Below are positions 18,410 through 25,914 of a stretch of DNA of 64,000 nucleotides, piece by piece. The position numbers and the translations under genes are program-made. The notes beneath the pieces were generated by a model. That model saw only the letters and a list, made by a program, of their open reading frames with translations. It was not told where the DNA came from and searched no databases. Location: the NCBI GenBank assembly GCA_902500995.1, contig CABVSR010000006.1, positions 1 through 64,000 on the forward strand, read 5' to 3'. Source of the DNA: an uncultured Nitrospira sp. (lineage in GTDB: Bacteria > Nitrospirota > Nitrospiria > Nitrospirales > Nitrospiraceae). Position 1 is the stretch's first letter. Each line of letters starts with the position of its first letter.

Positions 18410-19078
18410 ATGTCGTTTTCGAACCATCTTCGCAAGTTGGCCCAGCCCGTGTGGGATGCGCAACTGACTCACCCCTTCGTGCTCGCCTTGGGCAAGGGGA
18501 CGTTGTCGGAACGAAAATTCCGTTACTACATCCTGCAGGATGCCCGGTTCCTCGCCGACCTTGCTCGCGTCTTTGCTGCGGGATCTCTCCGGGCACCGGA
18601 CTCTGAATCGGCCCTTCGTTTCGCCAAGCTGGCCGAAGAAACCATCACGGTCGAACGCAGCCTCCACGAAAACTACGGCAAACGCTGGAAGCTTTCGCCG
18701 CAAGAGATGCTGAACGAACCCATGGCTCCGACCAACTATGCCTACACGCGCCACATGCTGGCCGTAGCTCAGGCGGGCACCGCCACGGAGATTGCCGTCG
18801 TCGCTTTACCCTGCGCCTGGATCTACTGCGTGGTCGGAAAACACCTGCTCAAAAAGGGAGCTCCGCCAGCCAGACATCCGTACCGGGATTGGCTCATGCT
18901 CTATGCGTCGCCGGAGTTCGAAGCCGTCCAGGAATGGATGCGCGCAAGAATCGATAGCTGGGCGAGGACCGCGGGCCATGAAGAAAAAAAGCGGATGGAA
19001 CAGTCGTTTCTTCTGAGTTCGAAGTACGAGTGGATGTTCTGGGAGATGGCCTGGAACGAAGAGAAATGGCCGGTGTGA
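18410..19078 (+). CDS. tenA: TenA-family aminopyrimidine aminohydrolase
   Basis: A 222-residue all-helical TenA protein, a family that hydrolyses aminopyrimidine breakdown products of thiamin to HMP (salvage). Visible features are the N-terminal PVWDAQLTHPFVLALGKGTL, YYILQDARFLADLARVFA with the active-site Asp, the catalytic cysteine region ALPCAWIYCVVGKHL, and a C-terminal aromatic/acidic YEWMFWEMAW. ATG at 18410 follows AAGGAGGATACG. A thiD gene lies 4 kb downstream, so two thiamin salvage steps occur in this window. No TPP riboswitch was seen upstream. Confidence 0.88.
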   Translation: MSFSNHLRKLAQPVWDAQLTHPFVLALGKGTLSERKFRYYILQDARFLADLARVFAAGSLRAPDSESALRFAKLAEETITVERSLHENYGKRWKLSPQEMLNEPMAPTNYAYTRHMLAVAQAGTATEIAVVALPCAWIYCVVGKHLLKKGAPPARHPYRDWLMLYASPEFEAVQEWMRARIDSWARTAGHEEKKRMEQSFLLSSKYEWMFWEMAWNEEKWPV

Positions 19079-19149
19079 GGGGGCGAAGGTGGAGCCTGGC
19101 TCTTTACGCTCACAAGCACAGCACCGGCGGGCTCTCCCCGAGACGACCT

Positions 19150-19196
19150 TGGCGTCTGAACTTGCTGCGACCCGCAGCTTCGGACAGCAGACGCCA
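19150..19196. repeat. Compound stem-loop
   Basis: TGGCGTCTG at 19150-19158 pairs with CAGACGCCA at 19188-19196. Inside, GCTGC at 19164-19168 pairs with GCAGC at 19174-19178. The result is a 9-bp outer stem and 5-bp inner stem separated by an asymmetric internal loop. It may belong to a structured RNA or to the 3' end of the tenA transcript. Confidence 0.5.
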
Positions 19197-19316
19197 CCTG
19201 CAATGCAGGACGGCTCGCCTCAGGCAGTGCAAAGACCTCGCCGATGCAGTGAGCACGCTCAGAGCATGACCATCTTCCTCGCCAGTCGCACTTCCACTGG
19301 CTAGTGGATAAAGGAA

Positions 19317-19413
19317 GGGCCGATAGCAGGGCTGCTCCATTGCTCGCGCAACGCGCGGCCTCAGAAGGCCCTCGTTGGACGCGCGCAGTTTGGACCAGCC
19401 CTGCTATCGGCCC
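19317..19413. repeat. Hairpin repeat element, copy 1
   Basis: GGGCCGATAGCAGGGCTG (19317-19334) and its exact reverse complement (19396-19413) enclose about 60 bp. The inner core 19332-19388 has further self-complementarity (GGCCT/AGGCC around 19357-19370) and matches, in reverse complement, the element at 42348-42430. The shared consensus contains TTGCTCGCG, AACGCGCG and GACGCGCGCA. It is probably a small non-autonomous or REP-like repeat. Confidence 0.65.
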
Positions 19414-19669
19414 GAAGTAACCACCGGCCATACAGAGAGAAGGAACCGGTCAGCAGATAACGGTACCAGTAAGGCACAATGCCATCGAAAAAGGAGCAGC
19501 TTTGCTCGCACCAGAAGCAGAGATTTGACAGCGATGAATATGTGAACAATTTTTTTTGATATAGGAGTTGACATGCCTCATAGGGCGAAGCTCACAGACA
19601 GTAGGCAGCTCTCCTGCCATATGTGAGAAGTGAACACTGTCGTCGATGGCCTCCGACCTGCTCAGACTC

Positions 19670-19831
19670 TCAACCCGTCTTGCGATATATTTGCGGCTGC
19701 GGCTGATCGAGGTGCTGAGTACCCCAGTCAGGCTCTCCTTCGTTCATGGGGATGCTCTCTTGAGTGACTGAGGCCCAGATGGCAATGGCACAAAACAGGA
19801 TCGTCAACGCGATGAGGAAGTAAACAGGCAT
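19670..19831 (-). CDS. Small single-pass membrane protein
   Basis: A 53-residue protein with one helix (about residues 3-21, PVYFLIALTILFCAIAIWA) and a polar, acidic C-terminal tail. ATG at 19831 follows AGAGGAGGTCGCC, a strong ribosome binding site; an upstream in-frame start lacks one. Small proteins like this are often respiratory-complex or stress accessory subunits, but nothing here identifies the role. Confidence 0.7.
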   Translation of the reverse strand: MPVYFLIALTILFCAIAIWASVTQESIPMNEGEPDWGTQHLDQPQPQIYRKTG

Positions 19832-20093
19832 GGCGACCTCCTCTGTTCCTGGTTGTCCTATTCTCACGCTACACCCCACGCCGGGGAGAGGCTACAAGGT
19901 AAAGACCTAGGTATTGGCCTGATTTTTCCCTGGTTCACAAACAAGTCGGATAGATGCTACGGTCTACGACAGTGCGTGACCTCCCCTAGTATTGCCCCCA
20001 TCCTTTCTCTAACCGGTCTGCAACTACCCCTCAGATCTCCTGCTGATTTGTGGTAGGCTGACCGCAACGCTTGACAGGTCACCGCCTCCTACT

Positions 20094-21134
20094 ATGACCG
20101 CCGCCTCGCCCTCTCAAAACATCCTCAGCTCTCGCGAGATCCGGCTTCACCTGCTCGGGCTCGTCCTGGTGCTCGGCTTCCTTGGATTGTGGTACTGGCT
20201 CTCGACCGGAGCACGGGCGGTTCCGACGCTGATCGAGTTGCTCAAAGACGATGATCCATCGACCAGGATTGTCGCGGCGGAACAGTTAGGGCACATCGGC
20301 CCGGCCGCGCGGAGCGCCGTGTCGCACCTGGTGAGCCAGGCGACACAGGACGGCAGTCAGCACGCCAACAGCACCGCCGCCGCCGCGCTGAAGTCGATCG
20401 ATTTGACCGCCGCTCGCGGCGTGATGACCTATTTTCTTCCGCATCTCCACGATCCCGATGTCCAGCAGCGCCGCACGGCCTGCGCAGTGATCGGCAGCCT
20501 TGGGCCGGTGGCCAAACCGGCAGTGCCGGCCCTGCTGGTTGCCGCGCGTGATGCCGATGCGCTCGTGCGCCGCAATTCCCTCATCGCCCTGTCCGCCATC
20601 GGCATTCCCTCGCAGCCGATCGGAGCCGCCCTGCTGGACGGGCTGCGCGATTCTTCCTCGCTCGTGCGCCAGACGGCGGTCGCCCAATGGGCCTTTACCG
20701 TCCCCCTCTCGCAGGAGGCGGTCGCGGTGCTGACGCCGACCCTCAACGACCCGGACAAAAGCATCGCCACCCTCGCGCGCACAGCCCTGGACAAGCCACG
20801 GGCGGCCGATGCGGCTCACATCGGATCATTGGGCATAATGCTGGCCCATGCATCTGCGCGCGACTATGCGCTGCACCAGTTGGCCCAGTTGGGCCCCGCG
20901 GCCGGTGAGGCCTTGTCGCCGATCGTCTCTCTGCTGGAGGATGAGCACCCGTTGATTCGTTACCTGGCGGTGGAAACCATCGGCGGAATGGGTGCAGCCG
21001 GCCAACCAGCCCTGCCGGTCCTGCGCCGCCATCGAGATTCCGATCCGGTCGTCCAAGCGGCCGTGACCGAGGCCTTACGCGCGATGGAATCGGCAGCCGC
21101 CGCCGCACCATCGTCCAAGGAGGCGTCGCCATGA
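20094..21134 (+). CDS. Membrane-anchored HEAT-repeat protein
   Basis: A 346-residue protein with one N-terminal transmembrane helix (about residues 20-37) followed by HEAT/PBS-lyase-like helical repeats (for example VPTLIELLKDDDPSTRIVAAEQLGHIG and later copies ending in PALPVLRR). Such repeats make protein-protein interaction surfaces. No catalytic motif was seen. It overlaps the next gene by four bases (ATGA), so both membrane proteins are probably made together. Confidence 0.82.
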   Translation: MTAASPSQNILSSREIRLHLLGLVLVLGFLGLWYWLSTGARAVPTLIELLKDDDPSTRIVAAEQLGHIGPAARSAVSHLVSQATQDGSQHANSTAAAALKSIDLTAARGVMTYFLPHLHDPDVQQRRTACAVIGSLGPVAKPAVPALLVAARDADALVRRNSLIALSAIGIPSQPIGAALLDGLRDSSSLVRQTAVAQWAFTVPLSQEAVAVLTPTLNDPDKSIATLARTALDKPRAADAAHIGSLGIMLAHASARDYALHQLAQLGPAAGEALSPIVSLLEDEHPLIRYLAVETIGGMGAAGQPALPVLRRHRDSDPVVQAAVTEALRAMESAAAAAPSSKEASP

Positions 21135-21631
21135 CCGGCAGCCTGCAGGACAAGTCTGCCCGCCTCCGAATGCTGGCACGGTCGGGCATCTGGATCAGCC
21201 TGTTCGGCGGGTTGCTGCTCCCTTGGAGCATCATGCTGGCGGTCGAGATCCTGCTCCGTGACGTTCCCTTGCAACGAGCCTGGCGTTCGTTCACGTTGCA
21301 TCTCTTTGCGCCCGGTTACAATCTTTTCCTCGTCGGCCTGTTGACGGCCCTGCCCTTCGTGATCCTGGCCGCAAGCATCCTCTTCCACTTGGGGACCGCA
21401 CCGGCCCACAACATCCTGATTGCCCATCGGCGAGCATTCGGCCTCTTTTCGGCTGCCTTGCTCATGGTCTTGATCGCAGGATGGATTCATATCGACGTGC
21501 TCATTCATCCCGATGCGCAGGGAGCGCTCGCGTACTTTTACCTCCCGATCCTCTTGCTGATGGTGTTGCCGCTCGGGTACGGATTGGGACGAGGGTTGGC
21601 CAAACTCTTCCTGCCCAGAGTCCCGCTCTGA
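21131..21631 (+). CDS. Integral membrane protein
   Basis: A 166-residue protein with four predicted transmembrane segments (around residues 17-37, 60-80, 95-115 and 130-150). The second pair is separated by a short loop carrying HIDVLIHPDAQGAL. The start overlaps the stop of the HEAT-repeat gene, implying a pair of interacting membrane proteins. No family is recognised. Confidence 0.78.
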   Translation: MTGSLQDKSARLRMLARSGIWISLFGGLLLPWSIMLAVEILLRDVPLQRAWRSFTLHLFAPGYNLFLVGLLTALPFVILAASILFHLGTAPAHNILIAHRRAFGLFSAALLMVLIAGWIHIDVLIHPDAQGALAYFYLPILLLMVLPLGYGLGRGLAKLFLPRVPL

Positions 21632-21706
21632 TCCTCGCGGACTGGACAGCATCGGCGACGTGAGTATAATGTGGGCCATGCCTCACGGGAGCGTCAACCG
21701 GTGCTT

Positions 21707-22684
21707 ATGATTCGTCTCGTCCCCTGCCTGATCCTGCTTGTCTTCTGGCATTCCGCTTCTTTGGCTGCCTCGAAATATGAGGACAGTGTGAAAGAACTCG
21801 CCGAAGGTGTGGCCGCTGAGGCGATCAAGATGAAAAAGTCGCGGCTCGCGCTGCTGGATTTCGTCGACAGCAAGGGCGACGTGACCCCCATCGGACAGTT
21901 CCTGGCCGAAGAGCTGGCCACCCATCTGCTCGTGGCGGGGGAACTCAAAGTGGTCGATCGCCGGTTGCTGATCGCCACGATGGAGAAGCACCACCTGACT
22001 CACCTCGACACCTCGCAAGCCAAGGCGGCCAAAAAAGTCGCCAAGGCCTTGCGCGCAGACCTCTACGTGACCGGCGCGTATCTCGAAATTCCTGAAGGTA
22101 TTCAGGTCACTGCCAAGCTGATCGGCCCCTATACGGTCTATCCAGTCGGCGCCTCCCGCACGATCGTGCCGAAATCCGGCCCGCTGGCAGCCCTTCTCAA
22201 GCAGCCTGCCGCACCAGCCCCGGCCGCGGTATCGGCGGCGGCGCCGGAAGCGGGGCCGGTTCTGAGCGCCCATGAAAATGAGTTGTACACGATGACGATC
22301 CTCGGCATGGCCCGGCAAGACGATTTGATCGGTGTCGATCTCGTCTTCGCCAACCGTACGGCGCATCCGGTCAAGATCGCCTGCCAGTTGCTCGACACCT
22401 ATCTTGTGGATGAGCAGGGGGAGCAATGGAAACAGAATGTCGCGCAGAATCGCGAAAGCCTTTGCACCCGTGGCATGGAACTGAACGCCCGACGGCAGCA
22501 GCGCGCGAGCCTGTCCTTCCTGGCCGGCAAGAAGCCGCCGGTCGGCCCGATCACGTTGCATTACCATGAAACCTCGCCCAGGGTGGATCGCATCATCACC
22601 TTGGACGGACTGACCATCGATTCCGCCCCGGCCGCCGAGTCCGGCGCCACCGCCGCGCAGGAATCACCGCCTCCCGCTCCGTAG
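21707..22684 (+). CDS. Secreted FlgO/CsgG-like domain protein
   Basis: A 325-residue precursor with a signal peptide (hydrophobic core in MIRLVPCLILLVFWHSASLA). The next 120 residues match the FlgO-type fold: RLALLDFVDSKGDVTPIGQF, then LAEELATHLLVAGELKVVDR and YVTGAYLEIPEGIQVTAKLI. That fold occurs in outer-membrane-associated proteins. A Pro/Ala linker leads to a C-terminal beta-rich domain with two cysteines (ACQLL and SLCTRG). ATG at 21707 begins the signal peptide; an in-frame start 12 codons earlier would spoil it. Confidence 0.72.
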   Translation: MIRLVPCLILLVFWHSASLAASKYEDSVKELAEGVAAEAIKMKKSRLALLDFVDSKGDVTPIGQFLAEELATHLLVAGELKVVDRRLLIATMEKHHLTHLDTSQAKAAKKVAKALRADLYVTGAYLEIPEGIQVTAKLIGPYTVYPVGASRTIVPKSGPLAALLKQPAAPAPAAVSAAAPEAGPVLSAHENELYTMTILGMARQDDLIGVDLVFANRTAHPVKIACQLLDTYLVDEQGEQWKQNVAQNRESLCTRGMELNARRQQRASLSFLAGKKPPVGPITLHYHETSPRVDRIITLDGLTIDSAPAAESGATAAQESPPPAP

Positions 22685-22720
22685 GCCATAACCTCCGCAT
22701 ACGTGGACAGGAACACACCC

Positions 22721-23515
22721 ATGATCAAACAAGTCTTGTCGATAGCTGGTTCAGATTCAGGCGGCGGCGCAGGCATTCAGGCGGATCTGAAAGCCATGTC
22801 GGCCAACGGCGTCTATGCCATGTCCGTCATCACGGCCATCACCGCCCAGAACACGGAAGAAGTCGCCGACGTGTTCGAACTTCCCACGTCGATCATCGCC
22901 GCTCAACTCGACGCCATCTTCGATGACTTCGACGTCGCGGCCGTTAAGACCGGCATGCTCTCATCCGCCGAGATTATCCGGACGGTGGTACGGCTCCTGA
23001 AACCGCAACAAGTGAAGAATCTGGTGGTGGACCCGGTCATGATCGCCAAAGGCGGCCAGCCGCTGTTGAAACCCGATGCCATCGATACCCTCAAGAGCGC
23101 GCTCTTTCCCCTCGCCCTGCTCGTCACCCCCAACGTGCATGAAGCGCAGCAGCTGTCCGGGATCGAGATCACCTCGCTGGCCGACGCCCGCCGCGCCGCC
23201 AAGGTGATTCATCAATTCGGCTGCGGCTATGTCCTCATCAAAGGAGGCCACCTGCCGAAAGATCGCGGGACGGATGTGTTGTACGACGGTCGGTTTTTCA
23301 ATATCCTCAAAGGTGAATTCATCGATACGCCGCATACCCACGGCACAGGCTGCACCTTTGCTTCCGCCATTGCGGCGCATCTCGCCCGGGGCAAACCTGT
23401 TCCCGATGCCATACAAACGGCAAAGACCTATCTCACCGAAGCGATCAGGCACAGCCTGGCCATCGGACATGGGAAGGGGCCGACCAATCATTTTTATTTC
23501 TTGAATCAGGGTTAA
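22721..23515 (+). CDS. thiD: Hydroxymethylpyrimidine/phosphomethylpyrimidine kinase
   Basis: A 264-residue ribokinase-fold enzyme that phosphorylates HMP and HMP-P in thiamin biosynthesis. Signatures are the N-terminal LSIAGSDSGGGAGIQADLKA, VKTGMLSSAEII, VVDPVMIAKGG and the anion-hole/catalytic HTHGTGCTFASAIAAHLA. Start ATG at 22721 gives the family-standard N-terminus. Together with tenA at 18.4 kb it could salvage HMP from degraded thiamin. The stop is followed four bases later by the start of the oxidase-like membrane gene. Confidence 0.93.
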   Translation: MIKQVLSIAGSDSGGGAGIQADLKAMSANGVYAMSVITAITAQNTEEVADVFELPTSIIAAQLDAIFDDFDVAAVKTGMLSSAEIIRTVVRLLKPQQVKNLVVDPVMIAKGGQPLLKPDAIDTLKSALFPLALLVTPNVHEAQQLSGIEITSLADARRAAKVIHQFGCGYVLIKGGHLPKDRGTDVLYDGRFFNILKGEFIDTPHTHGTGCTFASAIAAHLARGKPVPDAIQTAKTYLTEAIRHSLAIGHGKGPTNHFYFLNQG

Positions 23516-23519
23516 CGGT

Positions 23520-24812
23520 ATGAATCGAGGGTTCGGATCGTCACTGTCGTTTCTTCTGGCCGGATGGGGGTGGCTCCTGCTGACCTCGCTGCTGGGACTC
23601 GCGGCATTGTTAGGCATCGTCCGCGGCGCACCGCTTCCCTCCGGCCTTCGTCTCCTGCACGTCCATGGCGCGCTGATCGGCGGGCTGCTCCAATTCGTGA
23701 CCGGTCTCGCCATCGCCGCGCAGGAGCTGGCCACTCACGAAGGCAAACGGCCGGGACACCGGGTGCTGTTTCTCAGCATGAACCTCGCGGCGCTTGGCTT
23801 TGCTCTCGGAACCTGGCGGCGAGATGCCACGTTGACGCTGGGCGCTGGACTTCTGCTGGCCGCGCTGGTTATTCCCATGGCGCGCCGGATGCTGGTCGGG
23901 CTTCGGACCGGCTCGAATTGGACGCCGTTGTTGCAGGTCTATTTCGGAATCAGCCTCGCCGGTCTGTTCGGCAGCTTGCTTCTGGGAGGCCTGCTGGCCG
24001 GCGCCTGGTACCCGACCTGGCATGGCGTGATCCGCCTGGGGCATCTTCATGCAGCCCTGCTGCTGTTCCTGACGCTTGGGACAGTCGGCGCGATCCAACT
24101 TGCACTGCCGTTGATGTTCCATCGCCCCCTGCGAAGCGCGGGGCTGGGCCAGTTGGTTCTGCTGCTCCTGCCGGCCTCCGCCGCTGGCCTCATCACGGGT
24201 TTTGTCTTGTCGTCGGTCCCTATCCAGCTCGCGGCGGGAAGCGTCCTTGTCGTCGCGCTGGCGCTCTGCTGCGTCAACCTGTTCCGCACGTGGGCCCAGG
24301 CGGGTCAACCAGGCTCGGCTGCCACGGACCATCTCCTCACGGCCGTGATCTTCCTGCTGATCATGGCCTGCATCGGCCTAGCAGTCGGCATCAACGTCTT
24401 GTCGACCCCGCCGGCCATGCCCTACGGCACCTTGCACCTGATGGCCTATACCCACACGGCATGGCTCGGATTTCTCCTCCAGAGCGTGGTCGGTAGTCTG
24501 TCTTTCGTGCTGCCGTCTCTGTTGGCCGCAGATCGAGTCGCGAATCACAAAAAGCGAGGACCCTATCGCGAACAGCTTGAACAGGTGCTAAACCGCTGGC
24601 GCGCGGCGCAGGTCGCGACCGTGAGTTTCGGCTCCTTAGGGTTGGTGCTGGTCGCCTCGTTGACGTGGAATCTACCCCTATCCTCAGACTGGATTCACTT
24701 GGGCACATGGATCAGCTTGGGACTCTTGCTGCTCCACCTCACCATGGTGACCGTTAAGATCGCACAGGCGACCGGCACCCGGCCGCTCCATGAAGGGACG
24801 ACCGCGAAATAA
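23520..24812 (+). CDS. Polytopic membrane protein with oxidase/NnrS-like histidine pattern
   Basis: A 430-residue protein with about 12 transmembrane helices. Histidines sit inside helices in a pattern recalling heme-copper oxidase subunit I or NnrS proteins: LLHVHGALIGG (helix 2), RLGHLHAALLLF (helices 5-6) and HLMAYTHTAWLGF (helix 10). The canonical CuB HH pair of an active oxidase is not evident, so it may only bind haem or be a divergent paralogue. It starts four bases after thiD and is probably cotranscribed by position alone. Confidence 0.65.
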   Translation: MNRGFGSSLSFLLAGWGWLLLTSLLGLAALLGIVRGAPLPSGLRLLHVHGALIGGLLQFVTGLAIAAQELATHEGKRPGHRVLFLSMNLAALGFALGTWRRDATLTLGAGLLLAALVIPMARRMLVGLRTGSNWTPLLQVYFGISLAGLFGSLLLGGLLAGAWYPTWHGVIRLGHLHAALLLFLTLGTVGAIQLALPLMFHRPLRSAGLGQLVLLLLPASAAGLITGFVLSSVPIQLAAGSVLVVALALCCVNLFRTWAQAGQPGSAATDHLLTAVIFLLIMACIGLAVGINVLSTPPAMPYGTLHLMAYTHTAWLGFLLQSVVGSLSFVLPSLLAADRVANHKKRGPYREQLEQVLNRWRAAQVATVSFGSLGLVLVASLTWNLPLSSDWIHLGTWISLGLLLLHLTMVTVKIAQATGTRPLHEGTTAK

Positions 24813-24846
24813 CGGGCCAGGCCCCGCCCGGCCGTGAGCATCACTT

Positions 24847-25647
24847 ATGGAAGAAACCCTGTCATTGCGCGACCCGGCCGGCAACCGGATCGCGGCCGTG
24901 CTGGCCGAACCGCAACAGCGCACCGGCCATGTAGCGGTGCTCTGCCATGGCTTTTTGTCGCACAAGAACAGCGCAAGCAATCAAGCCCTGGCTGAACTGT
25001 TGCAACAACGGGGCATCGCCTCGCTCCGGTTCGATTGTTTCGGACATGGTGACAGCGACGGCCCCTTCGCCAAGCTGACGACCAGCCTCGCCGTGGCTCA
25101 GGCGCGCGCCGTGCTGACCTCTATCGTGGATCGAGGCTACCGGCGGCTGGCCCTCGTCGGCTCCAGCTTCGGCGGCCTGGTGTCGCTTCTCGCGGCCGCT
25201 GAGTGGGCCGGCCTGCAGCAGTCAACGCCGGCGACCGTTCCGGCGCTCGCCTGCCTGGCACTCAAATGCCCGGTGGTGGATTTCGGGGAGGAGCTCCGTC
25301 TGGAGCTCGGTGAAGAGGGTCTGCAGGAATGGCAACGAACGAACACGATCCCGGATCTTCATGGAGGGCCTGCCCGCCTCCCCCTCGATTATGCCTTCTA
25401 CCAGGACTGCCTCACCCGCATCGCGTATGAACGGGCGCGATCCATCGCCGCCCCGACGCTGATCGTCCAGGGGGATCATGACGAATACGTTCCTCTGCAC
25501 CAAAGCCAACGACTGTATGCCTCGTTGCCGGGGCCGAAACACCTGGAAATTCTCCCCGGTGCTGATCACCGCTTTACCAATCCGTCCGACTTCCAACGCA
25601 TGCTGACACTGATCACGGATTGGATCACGACGCCTCCCGCCTCCTAA
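24847..25647 (+). CDS. Alpha/beta hydrolase
   Basis: A 266-residue cytoplasmic hydrolase of the serine-aminopeptidase/esterase-like alpha/beta family. It shows the oxyanion CHGFLSHKNS, nucleophile GSSFGG, acid in IVQGDHDEYVP and histidine in LPGADHRFTNP. No signal peptide is present. It lies 34 bases after the upstream membrane gene, so it probably ends that transcript. The substrate is unknown. Confidence 0.88.
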   Translation: MEETLSLRDPAGNRIAAVLAEPQQRTGHVAVLCHGFLSHKNSASNQALAELLQQRGIASLRFDCFGHGDSDGPFAKLTTSLAVAQARAVLTSIVDRGYRRLALVGSSFGGLVSLLAAAEWAGLQQSTPATVPALACLALKCPVVDFGEELRLELGEEGLQEWQRTNTIPDLHGGPARLPLDYAFYQDCLTRIAYERARSIAAPTLIVQGDHDEYVPLHQSQRLYASLPGPKHLEILPGADHRFTNPSDFQRMLTLITDWITTPPAS

Positions 25648-25796
25648 CGCCTCGCTTTCGCCATCGACAGGCCGAACTCGTGTCGGAGAAAGCCGATGCG
25701 CTTCCCGCTGCGCGCAGCCTTCGCACACGAAGCATCGAAGGCATTCTCCTGCACCCATTGCTCGAACTTGCACAGCGAAAAATAACGGACAACATC
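25644..25796 (-). pseudogene. Possible remnant of a small protein gene
   Basis: A 50-codon open frame on the minus strand ends by a TAG overlapping the convergent hydrolase stop. Its translation (including RYFSLCKFEQWVQENAFDA and GKRIGFLRHEFGLSMAKARR) looks protein-like and its codons mostly end in G or C, unlike the other frames here. It lacks ATG, GTG or TTG in frame after the preceding stop. It may be a truncated gene or chance. Confidence 0.25.
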
Positions 25797-25914
25797 TCAC
25801 CACGCGATTCCCGGCAAAATGGCTCGTGACGCGGCTTTCTGGCGTTCGCAGTCTTTTTTTTTGCTGGCATGCCGGTTGCTCACCCAGCATTTCGAATTTT
25901 TCGGAGGAACAATC

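Larger units (their letters stand above)
19079..19669. other. 590-base region without a convincing gene, containing hairpins
   Basis: Open frames here have shadow-like composition. The region holds a compound stem-loop (19150-19196), a hairpin element with 18-bp perfect arms (19317-19413), and an A+T-rich patch around 19540-19565. A 17-codon open frame at 19573-19626 begins at an ATG preceded by TAGGAG and might be a leader peptide. A small RNA gene cannot be ruled out. Confidence 0.6.
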
